This document shows, in pieces, positions 54,231 to 64,000 of a stretch of DNA of 64,000 nt. A program made the position numbers and the translations under genes. This stretch comes from Neoarius graeffei (lineage: Eukaryota; Chordata; Actinopteri; Siluriformes; Ariidae). Position 1 is the stretch's first letter. Each line of letters starts with the position of its first letter. The stretch spans positions 67,218,871 to 67,282,870 of the forward strand of contig NC_083579.1 in NCBI RefSeq assembly GCF_027579695.1. The letters are read 5' to 3'. The notes beneath the pieces are model-generated. The model was not told the DNA's origin and did no database searches. It saw only the letters and a list, made by a program, of their open reading frames with translations.

Positions 54231-55665
54231 CAGTTGTGCTCATAAGTTTACATACCCTGGCAGAATTTTTGCTTTCTTGGCCGTTTTTCAGAGAATATGA
54301 ATGATAACACAAACTTTTTTTCTCCACTCATGGTTAGTGGTTGGGTGAAGCCATTTATTGATAAACAACTGTGTTTTCTATTTTTAAATCATAATGACAA
54401 CAAAAAACATCCAAATGACCCTGATCAAAAGTTTACATACCCCAGTTTTTAATATCGTGTATTGCCCCCTCTAACATCAATGACAGCCTGAAGTCTTTTG
54501 TGGTAGTTGTGGATGAGGCTCTTTTATTTTCTCAGATGGTAAAACTGCCCATTCTTCTTGGCAAAAAGCCTCCAGTTCCTGTAAATTCCTGGGCTGTCTT
54601 GCATGAACTGCGCGCTTGAGATCTCCCCAGAGTGGCTCAATGATCTTGAGGTCAGGAGACTGAGATGGCCACTCCAGAACCTTCACTTTGTTCTGCTGTA
54701 GCCAATGACAGGTCGACTTGGCCTTGTTTTGGATCGTTGTCATGTTGGAACGTCCAAGTACGTCCCATGCGCAGCTTCTGGGCTGATGAGTGCAAATTTG
54801 CCTCCAGTATTTGCTGATAACATGCTGCATTCATCTTTCCTTCAACTTTGACCAAGTTTCCTGTGCCTTTGTAGCTCACACATCCCCAAAACATCAGCGA
54901 TCCACCTCCGTGCTTTACAGTAGGAATGGTGTTCCTTTCATCATAGGCCTTGTTGACACCTCTCCAAATGTAACATTTATGGTTGTGGCCAAAAAGTTCA
55001 ATTTTGGTCTCATCACTCCAAATTACCTTGTTCCAGAAGTTTTGAGGCTTGTCTCTGTGCTGTTTGGTGTAAATTTTTGTTGGTCTACCTGACCGTGGTT
55101 TGGTTTTAACAGAGCCCCTGATTTTCCATTTGTTAATCACAGTTTGAACGCTGCTGACTGGCATTATCAATTCCGTGGATATCTTTTTGTATCCCTTTCC
55201 TGTTTTATACAGTTCAACTACCTTTTCCCGTAGATCCGTTGACAATTCTTTTGCTTTTCCCATGACTCAGAATCCAGAAACGTCAGTGGCTGGATGAAAG
55301 ATGCAGGAGTCTGTCTGGATCCCAGAAACTCACTCAGCTTTTATGCACACACACTGATTACAAGCAAACAGATCACAGGTGAGGACGTTACCTTTAGTAG
55401 CCATTCAAACCCATTTGTGTCAACTTCTGTGCATGTTATCAGGCCAAAATCACCAGGGTATGTGAACTTTTGATCAGGGTCATTTGGGTAGTTTCTGTTG
55501 TTGTCATGATTTAAAAAGAGAAAACAGTCGTTTGACCATAAATGGTTTCACCCAACCACTAAGCATGAGTGGAAAAGATGTTTTTGTGTTATCATTCATA
55601 TTCTCTGAAAAATTGTCAAAGAATCATAGATTCTGCCAGGGTATGTAAACTTATGAGCACAACTG
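54231..55665 (-). mobile_element. Tc1-like transposon, family D
   Basis: The termini CAGTTGTGCTCATAAGTTTA and their complement bracket the element. TA duplications lie at 54229-54230 and 55666-55667. Long inverted repeats include a second, inner repeat near GGGTCATTTGG. Confidence 0.94.
54477..55263 (-). pseudogene. Tc1-like transposase, family D, internally deleted
   Basis: It begins MGKAKELSTDLREKVVELYK. The first helix-turn-helix and SGRPTKI are present, but the next 60 or so residues, the second DNA-binding half, are missing. The text jumps to KQHRDKPQNFWNKVIWSDET with the first catalytic aspartate. The frame stays open to FQHDNDPK (second aspartate), where a shift near 54725 occurs. The remainder ([17 protein letters not shown], with the glutamate) is in the other frame. 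It cannot encode an active enzyme. Confidence 0.88.
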
Positions 55666-55667
55666 TA

Positions 55668-56504
55668 CTTCTGGCACTTATCTGTAAATAATACTATATT
55701 TTGCACTTCTGGTTGGATACTAACTGCATTTCATTGGCTTCGTACCTGTACTCTGCACAATAACAGTTGAATCTAATCTATAGATACTTGTAGTAAGTAT
55801 GTGAGCATATACATAATACAGAAGAAAGACTACTGGCATTTCACACGCTGCAGAAAGGGGTGGAGGAGAGGGATGCTTCAGTGCTGCTGCAGCAGCAAAG
55901 AAGGCGACGTGCTCATCTTGATAAACATGACCATTTACAAGAAACTGAAGTATTTACACGTGTACAACAGCATGTACAGGATTACAAAATTAGCTGTATG
56001 ATTTTAGTTTTTTAAGTGATGGTAGTCAGAATAATAGTACAACCAAGGGAGCAGTAATCAGTGCAGTGTGACTTGGTATCGTTCTGACAGTAGGGGGTCT
56101 CTGCATCCCTGACAGTAGGATGATGCGTTATAGAGCTTAATTGCTGTTGCTGGTCAAGACGTAACACTTCTTGTCCTGACAGCGCAGGCAGAGTCGGTGT
56201 CAGAACAAATCTAATTGGAGAGTATTAAGTCCCATAGGCTAGGAAAGACTGTCGTTTTAAATAATACTCGCTGAAGTAAAATTGTTCTCGCGTCTTCCCT
56301 TTCTCTTACTCAGACATTAGACTGTGTGTACTGTACCACAACAGCACAGAATTGCTCCATGTGATTAAAATAACCATTTTTATTAATCACAAGTGGGAAA
56401 TTCCAATGTTACAATGATGCATTATACAGTTTCACTCAGAATTTTACATATTCATCATGGATATGAACGTCATGGCAATACTGGGCTTGTGGTTAATTTT
56501 TATT
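55668..56504 (+). other. unassigned DNA with a candidate exon
   Basis: No known repeat is recognised here, apart from the candidate exon at 55822-56015. Confidence 0.4.
55822..56015 (+). CDS. candidate last exon of an unknown host gene
   Basis: A splice-acceptor-like ATAATACAG precedes an open frame (phase with two extra bases) that reads ERLLAFHTLQKGVEERDA, then LLQQQRRRRAHLDKHDHL, and ends at TAA. The composition (Gln, Arg, Leu, Glu) and spacing suggest an alpha-helical or coiled-coil end. A second open frame overlaps on the same strand (55801-56001), so coding status is uncertain. I do not recognise the protein. It lies outside the Tc1 elements on either side. Confidence 0.3.
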
Positions 56505-56528
56505 CCCCCCCCCCCCCCCCCCCCCCCC
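56505..56528. repeat. poly-C run
   Basis: About 24 consecutive C. Confidence 0.95.
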
Positions 56529-56662
56529 TCATTGAACTGTTCTTTTTCTGGGGCAGAATGATTGTACAACATGCATCTTGATTAGAAGAAAAACAAGAAT
56601 TTGGTACACAAGGTGTAACTTTATTTAGGTTTTTCTGAAATCTTTACAAGATCATGAATATA

Positions 56663-57186
56663 CAGTACTAGTCAAAAATTGACACTGACTCGTTCATAGG
56701 TTTTTCTGTAGTTTGACTATTTTCTCCATTTGTAGAACAATACTGAAGACATCAAACCTATGAAATAATGTGTGGAATTATATGGTCAACAAAGGTATGG
56801 GTGTGGTGTGGCTTCTATTTATTAAAATACAACATTTTAGGTTTTTTTAGATTCTTCAAACTAGCCACCGTTTACCTTGACGCTTTGCATGCTATTGGCG
56901 TTATCTTAACCAGCTTCATGAGGTAGTCACCTGGAATGCTTTTCAATTAACAGGTGCCTCATAAGTTTAATTACTGCAATTTCTTGCCTCCTTAATGCAT
57001 TTGAGATCAAATGGTAAATACAGTAAATAGTCCTATTCCCCAACTGTAGCAATCCATATTATGTAAAGAGAAACGACATCTATCATTACTTTAAGACATG
57101 AAGTGTGGGGGTTTTTTTCTTTTAAATTAATAAAAATAAAGAACCCATTGAATTAGGTGTGTCCAAACTTAACTGGTATAGTACAG
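56663..57186. mobile_element. Tc1-derived MITE, family F
   Basis: The left end CAGTACTAGTCAAAAATTG and the right end (complement TACTATACCAGTTAAG) are diverged inverted repeats with a non-coding interior. Confidence 0.7.
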
Positions 57187-57788
57187 ACACCCACATGGAT
57201 TATTAATTCAGTGGTGCTGAAAGTTCCAAAATGTCTTTAACTCTGTTTGGAAGAGTAAAGATGAGGCACTCAACCCCAAGAACAACACTGTACCAACTGT
57301 GAAGCAATGGTTAAACAAAGTGGATGGAATAATGAAGGAAGACTACTTCAGAATTATTCACCGTAACTTCAAAACCTCAGCTAGACATAACTTAAACACA
57401 ATTGGATATTCCAACAGGACATTGACCCCAAACGCACATCAAAACTGTTTGTAGAATGGATAAAGAAGGCTAACGTTAAGCTTTTGCAATGGCCTTCCCA
57501 AAGTCCTGACCTCAACCCTATCAAAAATATGTGGCCTGTGCTTAAGTCAGGTTCATGCCAGGAAACCAACAAATTTAATTGGACTCTTCTAATGCTGCAA
57601 AGAAGAGTGATCAAATATCCAACTAGAATTCTGCCCGAGGTTTGTTGATTGCTACCAAAAGCAGCTGGTCAAGGTGAAAATTGTGAAGGGACATTGAACC
57701 AAGTATTAGGTATGCTGTAATGTGTATTTTTGACCAAAAATAAATTAACTTGTGTAATTCTTGGGTTTTTTTTTCTGTTCACGTTATA
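57187..57788 (+). pseudogene. Tc1-like transposase fragment, family F
   Basis: Only pieces of the catalytic half remain: NPKNNTVPTVKQW near 57280, [17 protein letters not shown] near 57425, and [16 protein letters not shown] near 57490. At the position of the catalytic glutamate the codon reads Lys (PIKN). Stops and frame changes are frequent. It is bounded on the right by the Tc1 at 57789. Confidence 0.75.
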
Positions 57789-59385
57789 CAACCCCGATTC
57801 CAAAAAAGTTGGGACAAAGTACAAATTGTAAATAAAAATGGAATGCAATGATGTGGAAGTTTCAAAATTCCATATTTTATTCAGAATAGAACATAGATGA
57901 CCATATCAAATGTTTAAATTGAGAAAATGTATCATTTAAAGAGAAAAATTAGGTGATTTTTAAATTTCATGACAACACATCTCAAAAAAGTTGGGACAAG
58001 GCCATGTTTACCACTGTGAGACATCCCCTTTTCTCTTTACAACAGTCTGTAAACGTCTGGGGACTGAGGAGACAAGTTGCTCAAATTTAGGGATAGGAAT
58101 GTTAACCCATTCTTTTCTAATGTAGGATTCTAGTTGCTCAACTGTCTTAGGTCTTTTTTTTTTTTTTTGGTCATATCTTCCGTTTTATGATGCGCCAAAT
58201 ATTTTCTATGGGTGAAAGATCTGGACTGCAGGCTGGCCAGTTCAGTACCCGGACCCTTCTTCTACGCAGCCATGATGCTGTAATTGATGCAGTATGTGGT
58301 TTGGCATTGTCATGTTGGAAAATGCAAGGTCTTCCCTGAAAGAGACGACGTCTGGATGGGAGCATATGTTGCTCTAGAACCTGGATATACCTTTCAGCAT
58401 TGATGGTTTCTTTCCAAATGTGTAAGCTGCCAATGCCACATGCACTAATGCAACCCCATACCATCAGAGATGCAGGCTTCTGAACTGAGCACTGATAACA
58501 ACTCGGGTTGTCCTCCTCTTTAGTCCGAATGACACGGCGTCCCTGATTTCCATAAAGAACTTAAAATTTTGATTCGTCTGACCACAGAACAGTTTTCCAC
58601 TTTGCCACAGTCCATTTTAAATGAGCCTTGGCCCAGAGAAGACGTCTGCGCTTCTGGATCATGTTTAGGTACAGCTTCTTTGAACTATAGAGTTTTAGCT
58701 GGCAACGGCGGATGGCACGGTGAATTGTGTTCACAGATAATGTTCTCTGGAAATATTCCTGAGCCCATTTTGTGATTTCCAATACAGAAGCATGCCTGTA
58801 TGTGATGCAGTGCCGTCTAAGGGCCTGAAGATCACGGGCACCCAGTATGGTTTTCCGGCCTTGACCCTTACGCACAGAGATTCTTCCAGATTCTCTGATT
58901 CTTTTGATGATATTATGCACTGTAGATGATGTGTTCCAACTCTTTGCAATTTTACACTGTTGAACTCCTTTCTGATATTGCTCCACTATTTGTCGGTGCA
59001 GAATTAGGGGGATTGGTGATCCTCTTCCCATCTTTACCTCCGAGAGCCACTGCCACTCCAAGATGCTCTTTTTATACCCAGTCTTGTTAATGACCTATTG
59101 CCAGTTGACCTAATGAGTTGCAATTTGGTCCTCCAGCTGTACCTTTTAACTTTTCCAGCCTCTTATTGCCCCTCTCCCAACTTTTTTGAGATGTGTTGCG
59201 GTCATGAAATTTCAAATGAGCCAATATTTGGCATGAAATTTCAAAATGTCTCCCTTTTTGACATTTGATATGTTGTCTATGTTCTATTGTGAATATAATA
59301 TCAGTTTTTGAGATTTGTAAATTATTGCATTCTGTTTTTATTTACAATTTGTACTTTTGTCCCAACTTTTTTGGAATCGGGGTTG
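57789..59385 (-). mobile_element. Tc1-like transposon, family C, copy 2
   Basis: Termini CAACCCCGATTCCAAAAAAG; TA duplications at 57787-57788 and 59386-59387. Same family as 25444-26993. Confidence 0.93.
58008..59031 (-). pseudogene. Tc1-like transposase, family C, copy 2
   Basis: Starts [20 protein letters not shown] at 59031. The frame is open for about 156 codons through [14 protein letters not shown] to LWSDESKF, where TAA replaces the next codon (58563-58561). It then continues near-intact through [14 protein letters not shown] and [11 protein letters not shown] to [12 protein letters not shown]. Disruption at the T run near 58155-58170 shifts the C-terminus. Its lesions differ from those of the sister copy at 25768, so the two decayed independently. 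Confidence 0.9.
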
Positions 59386-59387
59386 TA

Positions 59388-59719
59388 TGTTGGACAATCA
59401 TTCTTCCCCAGACAAAGAACAGTTCAAAGAAATCCTTGAAAGCCTGATGTTGCTGTGACCATGTCCATAATGAGTGGACCTCTGACCGCAACTGTATCTC
59501 TCCCCACTCCAGCTCCACTATTCCTATTGATTTTCATAAAATCCTAAGCAGCCATATCATTGTCAGTGTAGCCATGTTTCAGCTTGCAGCCATATTCTGA
59601 ACTACCAATGGTTTCTGAATACCAAAGGCACTTCCAAATAACTGGCTGCCCTCACTTCCTCTCACTGTCACTGCTGAAGGCCCAGAAGCCCGGTGGAAAT
59701 TTTTTTTTTTTGGTCTTTC
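59388..59719. other. unassigned DNA
   Basis: No gene recognised. Confidence 0.4.
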
Positions 59720-60575
59720 TTTAAAATCTCCTGCTGGCCAAAAGGCCTGACACGAGATTGTCGTGGCAATTTCCATCTGTCCTGGAAAGGGTGCTCACCT
59801 TCTGAAATCAACTCCTCCCTCTCAATTTTTGGAGGAATTTCACAAAACTTGGCAGGATTCTTTGTCCGTACTATGCATATTGTAATTTCATTAAATTCGG
59901 TCGTATTTTACCAGTTACAGCCCTTGATTAGCAAAATTATAATTTGACAATTTCATGAGTGTATTTTCCTTCTGAAATCAATTCATCTCAATTTTTGGAT
60001 TAATTTCTCGAAGCTTGGCAAAAGGCCTTGTTATATGACTGTAATACACACATTGCGATTTAATTTCGTTTGTGAAAATTTTACCAGAGTTTTGACCCTT
60101 GATTAAATAACTTGTACTTTGACAATTTCATGAGGGTGTACGTTCTTCTGAAATCAACTCCTCTCACAATTTGTGGAGGAATTTCACCAAACTTGGCAAA
60201 AGGCTTTGTTATGACAGTTACATGCATATTGAAATTTCATTTAATTTAGATACATTTTTACCAGAGCTATGCCCTTGATTAACAACAAACTTGTAGTTTG
60301 GCAATTTCATCAAGGTGTGCTTGCTTTCTGAAATCAACTTCTCTCAATTTTTATTATCACCCGCTAGCCGAAAGGCCCGAAGGGGGATTATGCTGTGGCG
60401 ATGTCTGTCCGTCCCAGGAAGGGTGCTCACCTTCTGAAATCAACTCCTCACAATTTTTGGAGGAATTTCATGAAACTTGACAGGATTCTTTGTGTTATGT
60501 CGGTAATACGCATATTGCAATTTTGTTCAATTCGGTCGCATTTTACCAGAGTTATGGCACAGTTGCCAGTGAGGG
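59720..60575 (+). repeat. ~180 bp tandem repeat with ~630 bp higher-order period
   Basis: The core CTTCTGAAATCAACTCCTC followed by GGAGGAATTTCAC and AACTTGGCA recurs at about 59797, 59969, 60149, 60327 and 60430. A distinct start segment (CTGGCCAAAAGGCC at 59733, CTAGCCGAAAGGCC at 60363) appears twice, about 630 bp apart. The units are diverged. Confidence 0.8.
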
Positions 60576-61092
60576 ATCTTATGCTCTCAGAGCACTCTTG
60601 TTTCTGTTTAAAGCCAAGTAATTCACTGGATATTATTGTGGCCATTACATTTTATCAACCACAGATGTCTGTAGTCACAGCAAATTCAACCATAGCCTAA
60701 GAAGCTCCACACAAAAAAAGTTGAGGTTTTTCAACATTTTTATGGAGGAAGGAAAAAAATTGTATAAATCCCCCCCCCCCAATTCTAGAAGCAGCAGTTC
60801 TAATAACTTTCCACTGTTTGCAATTTTTACAATTGTTTATTGTTAACATTTCAAAAGTTAAAAGGACCTTGCAACAAGGATAAAAGTTCCTGTTATCACT
60901 TACATTTATACTGGAGCAGCTATAAGCAATCATTTGCTTGTGCAAGACCTTCGTTAGGAGTGGTGGGATACTGAAGCAGTGGGACAGGTGGGTTAGTTAA
61001 CTTTTCAGCATGCAAGGCTCACTTTGGCAAGTGCGTATGCACACGAACACAGTGTGCAGGGAAGCTCCCTTCCACTCTGCTTCCTCCCACCA
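60576..61092. other. unassigned DNA
   Basis: No gene recognised. A C run lies near 60770-60779. Confidence 0.5.
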
Positions 61093-61164
61093 TATAGAGG
61101 TTTTCGACCCACGTGACCGTTGCCATGTCAACAAGTAGACGGCGCCGTTTTGACGGTCACAAAT

Positions 61165-61630
61165 ATGGCAACTACCGGTAGCGATACACATGTTGATCAT
61201 GACGAAGTCTCATTGTCGAGTATTTTATCCGGCCTAGATGACGCGAGTAAGAAGCGATATCACCAGAAAATCAATGATGCTGGTGTACGTGATCCGTACA
61301 CATTACCAGGCTATCTTTTTCTGGCTTTGCAGCGCGGGTGATCTTCCTGACCTGCAGTCAGGCGTGTGGGAAATACCAGGGAAAAAACATAAAAGAAAAA
61401 GGAGCGAGATGCAGAAAACACCTTCACTATCCAGCGATGTAGGGCATTTACAGGGCAAGCAGAGGGAGAGGTATTTGCAAAAATTGAGGTTAGCAGGCTT
61501 AGAGAACGACGTTTACCTGCTTCCACCAGAATTGTTCACTGACGTACGGAAGTACACGAAGCCCTCGTCTTTACCTGACTTCGGCTCACATGATCTGTAT
61601 ACCCATGTCGTTAAAAACCAGGCTGGGTAA
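61165..61630 (+). pseudogene. transposon-associated ORF with a duplicated ~33-residue module
   Basis: From ATG at 61165 the frame reads MATTGSDTHVDHDEVSLSSI and on through SGLDDASKKRYHQKINDAG to a stop at 61339. A shifted frame (61335-61630) continues with KKHKRKRSEMQK, SLSSDVGHLQGKQRERYLQK and a stop at 61628. The two parts share the pattern SLSS, then RY-x2-K[IL], AG[VL], then Y-x-LP, so they look like two copies of one small module. The change of frame at about 61335 is either a 1-2 bp lesion or an unrecognised intron. SLSSIL-GLD starts resemble the N-termini of SWIM/YqaJ-type fish proteins, from memory only. No catalytic domain is present. Confidence 0.45.
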
Positions 61631-61872
61631 CATGCCTACATCAGCGGGTCGTCCCTGGAGCCAGTGGTCGCCATCTTATTACAGCTAAGGTTTGTTCACA
61701 TTTTCATTTACTTTCGGTCCTCAGGATAAACAAAATGTTATTAAATGTCATTGAAATAACTTCTTAGTCTGTTGAGACATGGCCCGTTATAAATTTGCTG
61801 TTACCAGGCAATGACCAAGAATTGTATTGTTAGGGTCGGTGTAGTTGTAGCAGTGCACTAGCAGCTAGCTGT

Positions 61873-62224
61873 TAGCACTAGCTAATGTCAACAACAGTAG
61901 CTAGTATGTTACTGTAGCAATGTTTACGTTCAGTCATTTGGATGACTGTTAAAACCTTTCAGTCTCAAGTTTTTCCTTTACTGTATTTACTAGTTTACTG
62001 AGCTAGCGCACTCGGGCAGGCTGGGAGCTAGTGCGCTCGCTCCCAGCCTGCCCGAGCTAGCGCGCTCGCTCCCAGCCTGCCTGAGCGCTCTAGCTCAGTA
62101 AACTAGTAAATACAGTAAAGGAAAAACTTGAGACTGAAAGGTTTTAACAGTCATCCAAATGACTGAACGTAAACATTGCTACAGTAACATGCCAGCTACT
62201 ATGTTGTTGACATTAACTAGCTTG
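61873..62224. repeat. ~350 bp near-perfect palindrome
   Basis: The left arm (61873 to about 62035) and right arm (about 62045-62224) are complementary: AATGTCAACAACA, GTAGCAATGTTTACGTTCAG, TTTACTGTATTTACTAGT. The centre has extra GC-rich inverted copies of GCTCCCAGCCTGCC. The transcript or single strand could fold into a long hairpin. Confidence 0.92.
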
Positions 62225-62572
62225 ACCTTCAAAATGGCGGACACCGGGGCGTCACGTGACCTGTGACGTCACGTCGAAATCCTCTATAAGCCCTCAGCTG
62301 TCACTGCAAGACACACACCATTAATATGACCGTGTGATCACTTTGCCATTCACCATTCGCCTTGCCCTCCATTCAGAAACTGGCGCTCAACCACACCCCC
62401 GCTGTCACAGTTTGTTTGGGGTGTTTTACATTAATAAGGCAAAAAAAAAAAACCTACAGCTTGCCATTACTTAGAAACCAGATGGCACAAACTCCTCTGT
62501 CCTAAAAACTGGATTCGTTCATATTAGTAGTGGACAAACGTGTACTACTTATCTAATCTTGCACTACATATA

Positions 62573-64000
62573 CAGTGGCATGCAAAAGTTTGGGCACCTG
62601 TACTGAAAATGTCTGTTACTGTGAATAGTTAAGTGAGCAGAAATGAACTGATCACCAAAAGGCATAAAGGTAAAGACGATACATTTCTTTTCAGTGTTTT
62701 CTGCAAGATTTGTGTATTATTTTTGTTTTGTACAATTGGAGAGTGAAAAAAAGAAAAGGAACACCATGCGAAAGTTTGGGCACCCCAATACATTTGAGTT
62801 TTCAGGTAACTTTTTTACCAAGGTTCCAGACCTTAATTAGTTTATTGAGCTGTGGCGTGTTCAAATTCTTCATTAGGAAAGGTCAGATGATGCAGATTTC
62901 AAAGCTGTATAAATTCTCTGACTCCTCAAACTTGTCCCTAAAATCAACAGCCATGGGCTCCTCTAAGCAACTCCCTCGCATTCTGAATAATAAAATAATT
63001 GATGCTCACAAAGCAGGAGAAGGCTACAAGAACGTAGCAAAGTGTTTTCAGGTAGCTGTTTCCTCAGATTGTAATGTTATTAAGAAATGGCAGTTAACAG
63101 AAACAGTGGAGATCAAGGTGAGGTCTGGAAGATGAAGAAAACTTTCTGAAAGAACTGCTCGTTGGATTGCTAGAAAGGCAAATAAAACCCCCTGTTTGAC
63201 TGCAAAAGACCTTCAGAAAGATTTAGCAGACCCTGGAGTGGTGGTGCACTGCTCTACTATGCAGCGACACCTGAACAAATATGACCTTCATGGTGAGTCA
63301 TCAGAAGAAAACCTTTCCTGCATCCTAGCCACAAAATTCAACGTCTGAAGTTTGCAAATGAACATCTAAATAAGCCTGATGCGTTTTGGAAACAAGTCCT
63401 GTGGACTGATGAAATCAAAATAGAACTTTTTGGCCACAATGTGCAAAGGTATGTTTGGAGAAAAAAGGGTGCCAAATTCCAGGAAAATAACACTTGTCCA
63501 ACTCTGAAGCATGGGTGTGGATCGATCATGCTTTGGGGTTGTGTTGCAGCCAGTGGCACAGGGCGCATTTCATTGGTCGAGGGAAGCATGGATTCGAATA
63601 AATACCAGCAAATTCTGGAAGCAAACATCACACCATCTGTAAAAAAGTTGAAGTTAAAAAGAGGATTGGTCCTACAATAAGACGATGATCCAAAACACAC
63701 CTCAAAATCTACAATGGAATACCTCAAGAGGCCCAAGCTGAAGGTTTTGCCCTGGCCCTCACAGTCCCTGACCTAAACATCATTTGAAAATCTGTGGATA
63801 GACCTCAAAAGAGCAGTGCATGTAAGACAGCCCAAGAAACTTGAAGAACTGGAAGCCTTTTGCAAGGACGAATGTATGAAAATCCCCCAGGGAAGAACTG
63901 AAAGATTATTAGCTGGCTACAAAGTGTTTACAAGCTGTGCTATTTGTCAAAGGGGGTGTTACTAGGTACTAACCATGCAGGGTGCCCAAACTTTTGCTTT
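62573..64000 (+). mobile_element. Tc1-like transposon, family E, right end beyond window
   Basis: The left terminus CAGTGGCATGCAAAAGTTTG follows a TA at 62571-62572. The window ends within the complementary right terminus (CCCAAACTTTTGC), so only a few bases are missing. Confidence 0.92.
62953..63967 (+). pseudogene. Tc1-like transposase, family E, broken
   Basis: It starts MGSSKQLPRILNNKIIDAHK. A TGA follows VRSGR at 63133. A frameshift near 63297 leads into FANEHLNKPDAFWKQ. The first aspartate lies in LWTDEIKIELFG. The frame is then open through HGCGSIMLWGC to LVLQ and a TAA at 63678, next to the second aspartate (DDDPKHTS). The glutamate site is damaged (SLT, stop, then FENLW). The copy is dead. 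Confidence 0.88.

Larger units (their letters stand above)
61093..62288 (+). mobile_element. TIR element with ORF and large palindrome
   Basis: The ends TATAGAGGTTTTCGAC (61093-61108) and the complement of TATAGAGGATTTCGAC (62273-62288) match at 15 of 16 positions. Extra CACGTGAC and GTCACGTGAC motifs lie just inside. It contains an exon-like ORF at its left and a 350 bp palindrome at its right. The element is CpG-rich relative to its flanks. The superfamily is not recognised. Confidence 0.7.

Overview
This is vertebrate nuclear DNA, most likely from a teleost fish. The evidence is abundant tRNA-derived SINEs of the V-SINE (DANA/Mermaid-like) type, at least eight degraded Tc1-like transposons from several families, short introns with GT-AG borders, polyadenylation signals, and many dinucleotide and trinucleotide microsatellites. 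The repeat style resembles that of catfish and other teleosts, but I cannot name a species. Almost everything that translates here belongs to mobile elements. Many apparent 60-100 residue peptides are only translations of SINE copies.

One host gene can be read with confidence: a two-exon nuclear gene for cytochrome c oxidase subunit 8 on the minus strand (12942 to 10928, poly(A) signal at 10866-10861). It has a 1.8 kb intron that carries a truncated SINE and a tandem CAGCAG acceptor. Weaker host candidates are a CpG-rich block at about 20570-20900, a short exon-like stretch ending in GTAAGT at 27613-27642, and a splice-acceptor-led open stretch at 55822-56015.

Layout. 1-7300: a SINE tail, unassigned DNA, then a tandem array of about 832 bp units, each holding a head-to-head SINE pair. 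7300-10750: palindromic MITE, one copy of a dispersed block, a fold-back Tc1 remnant and another inverted-repeat element. 10860-13630: cox8. 13632-15395: Tc1 element split by a SINE. 16450-19845: a second composite SINE array, interrupted by an element with a THAP-domain exon. 20900-24980: a minisatellite of about 78 bp that repeatedly switches orientation and holds a SINE and a hAT-like remnant which itself holds a Tc1. 25444-26993: another Tc1. 28555-30495: the second, mirror-image copy of the dispersed block, full of nested insertions. 31006-43312: scattered SINEs, a MITE inside a SINE, and a Tc1 split by a SINE. 43917-47465: an uninterrupted non-LTR retrotransposon ORF (1092 aa) with restriction-like endonuclease, headed by a tRNA-like sequence and set inside TA repeats. 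47466-51090: a GCGATTAA-type inverted-repeat element and a decayed CR1/jockey-like LINE. 51473-59385: Tc1 elements. 59720-60570: a tandem repeat of about 180 bp. 61093-62288: an inverted-repeat element with a short duplicated protein module and a 350 bp palindrome. 62573-64000: a Tc1 running off the window.

The window is best read as a record of transposon nesting. Target-site duplications, paralogous empty sites and tandem duplications allow several insertions to be ordered relative to one another. The most interesting items are the intact tRNA-headed RLE retrotransposon, the THAP element, the orientation-switching minisatellite, the mirror blocks with an empty site, and the 61.1-62.3 kb element.
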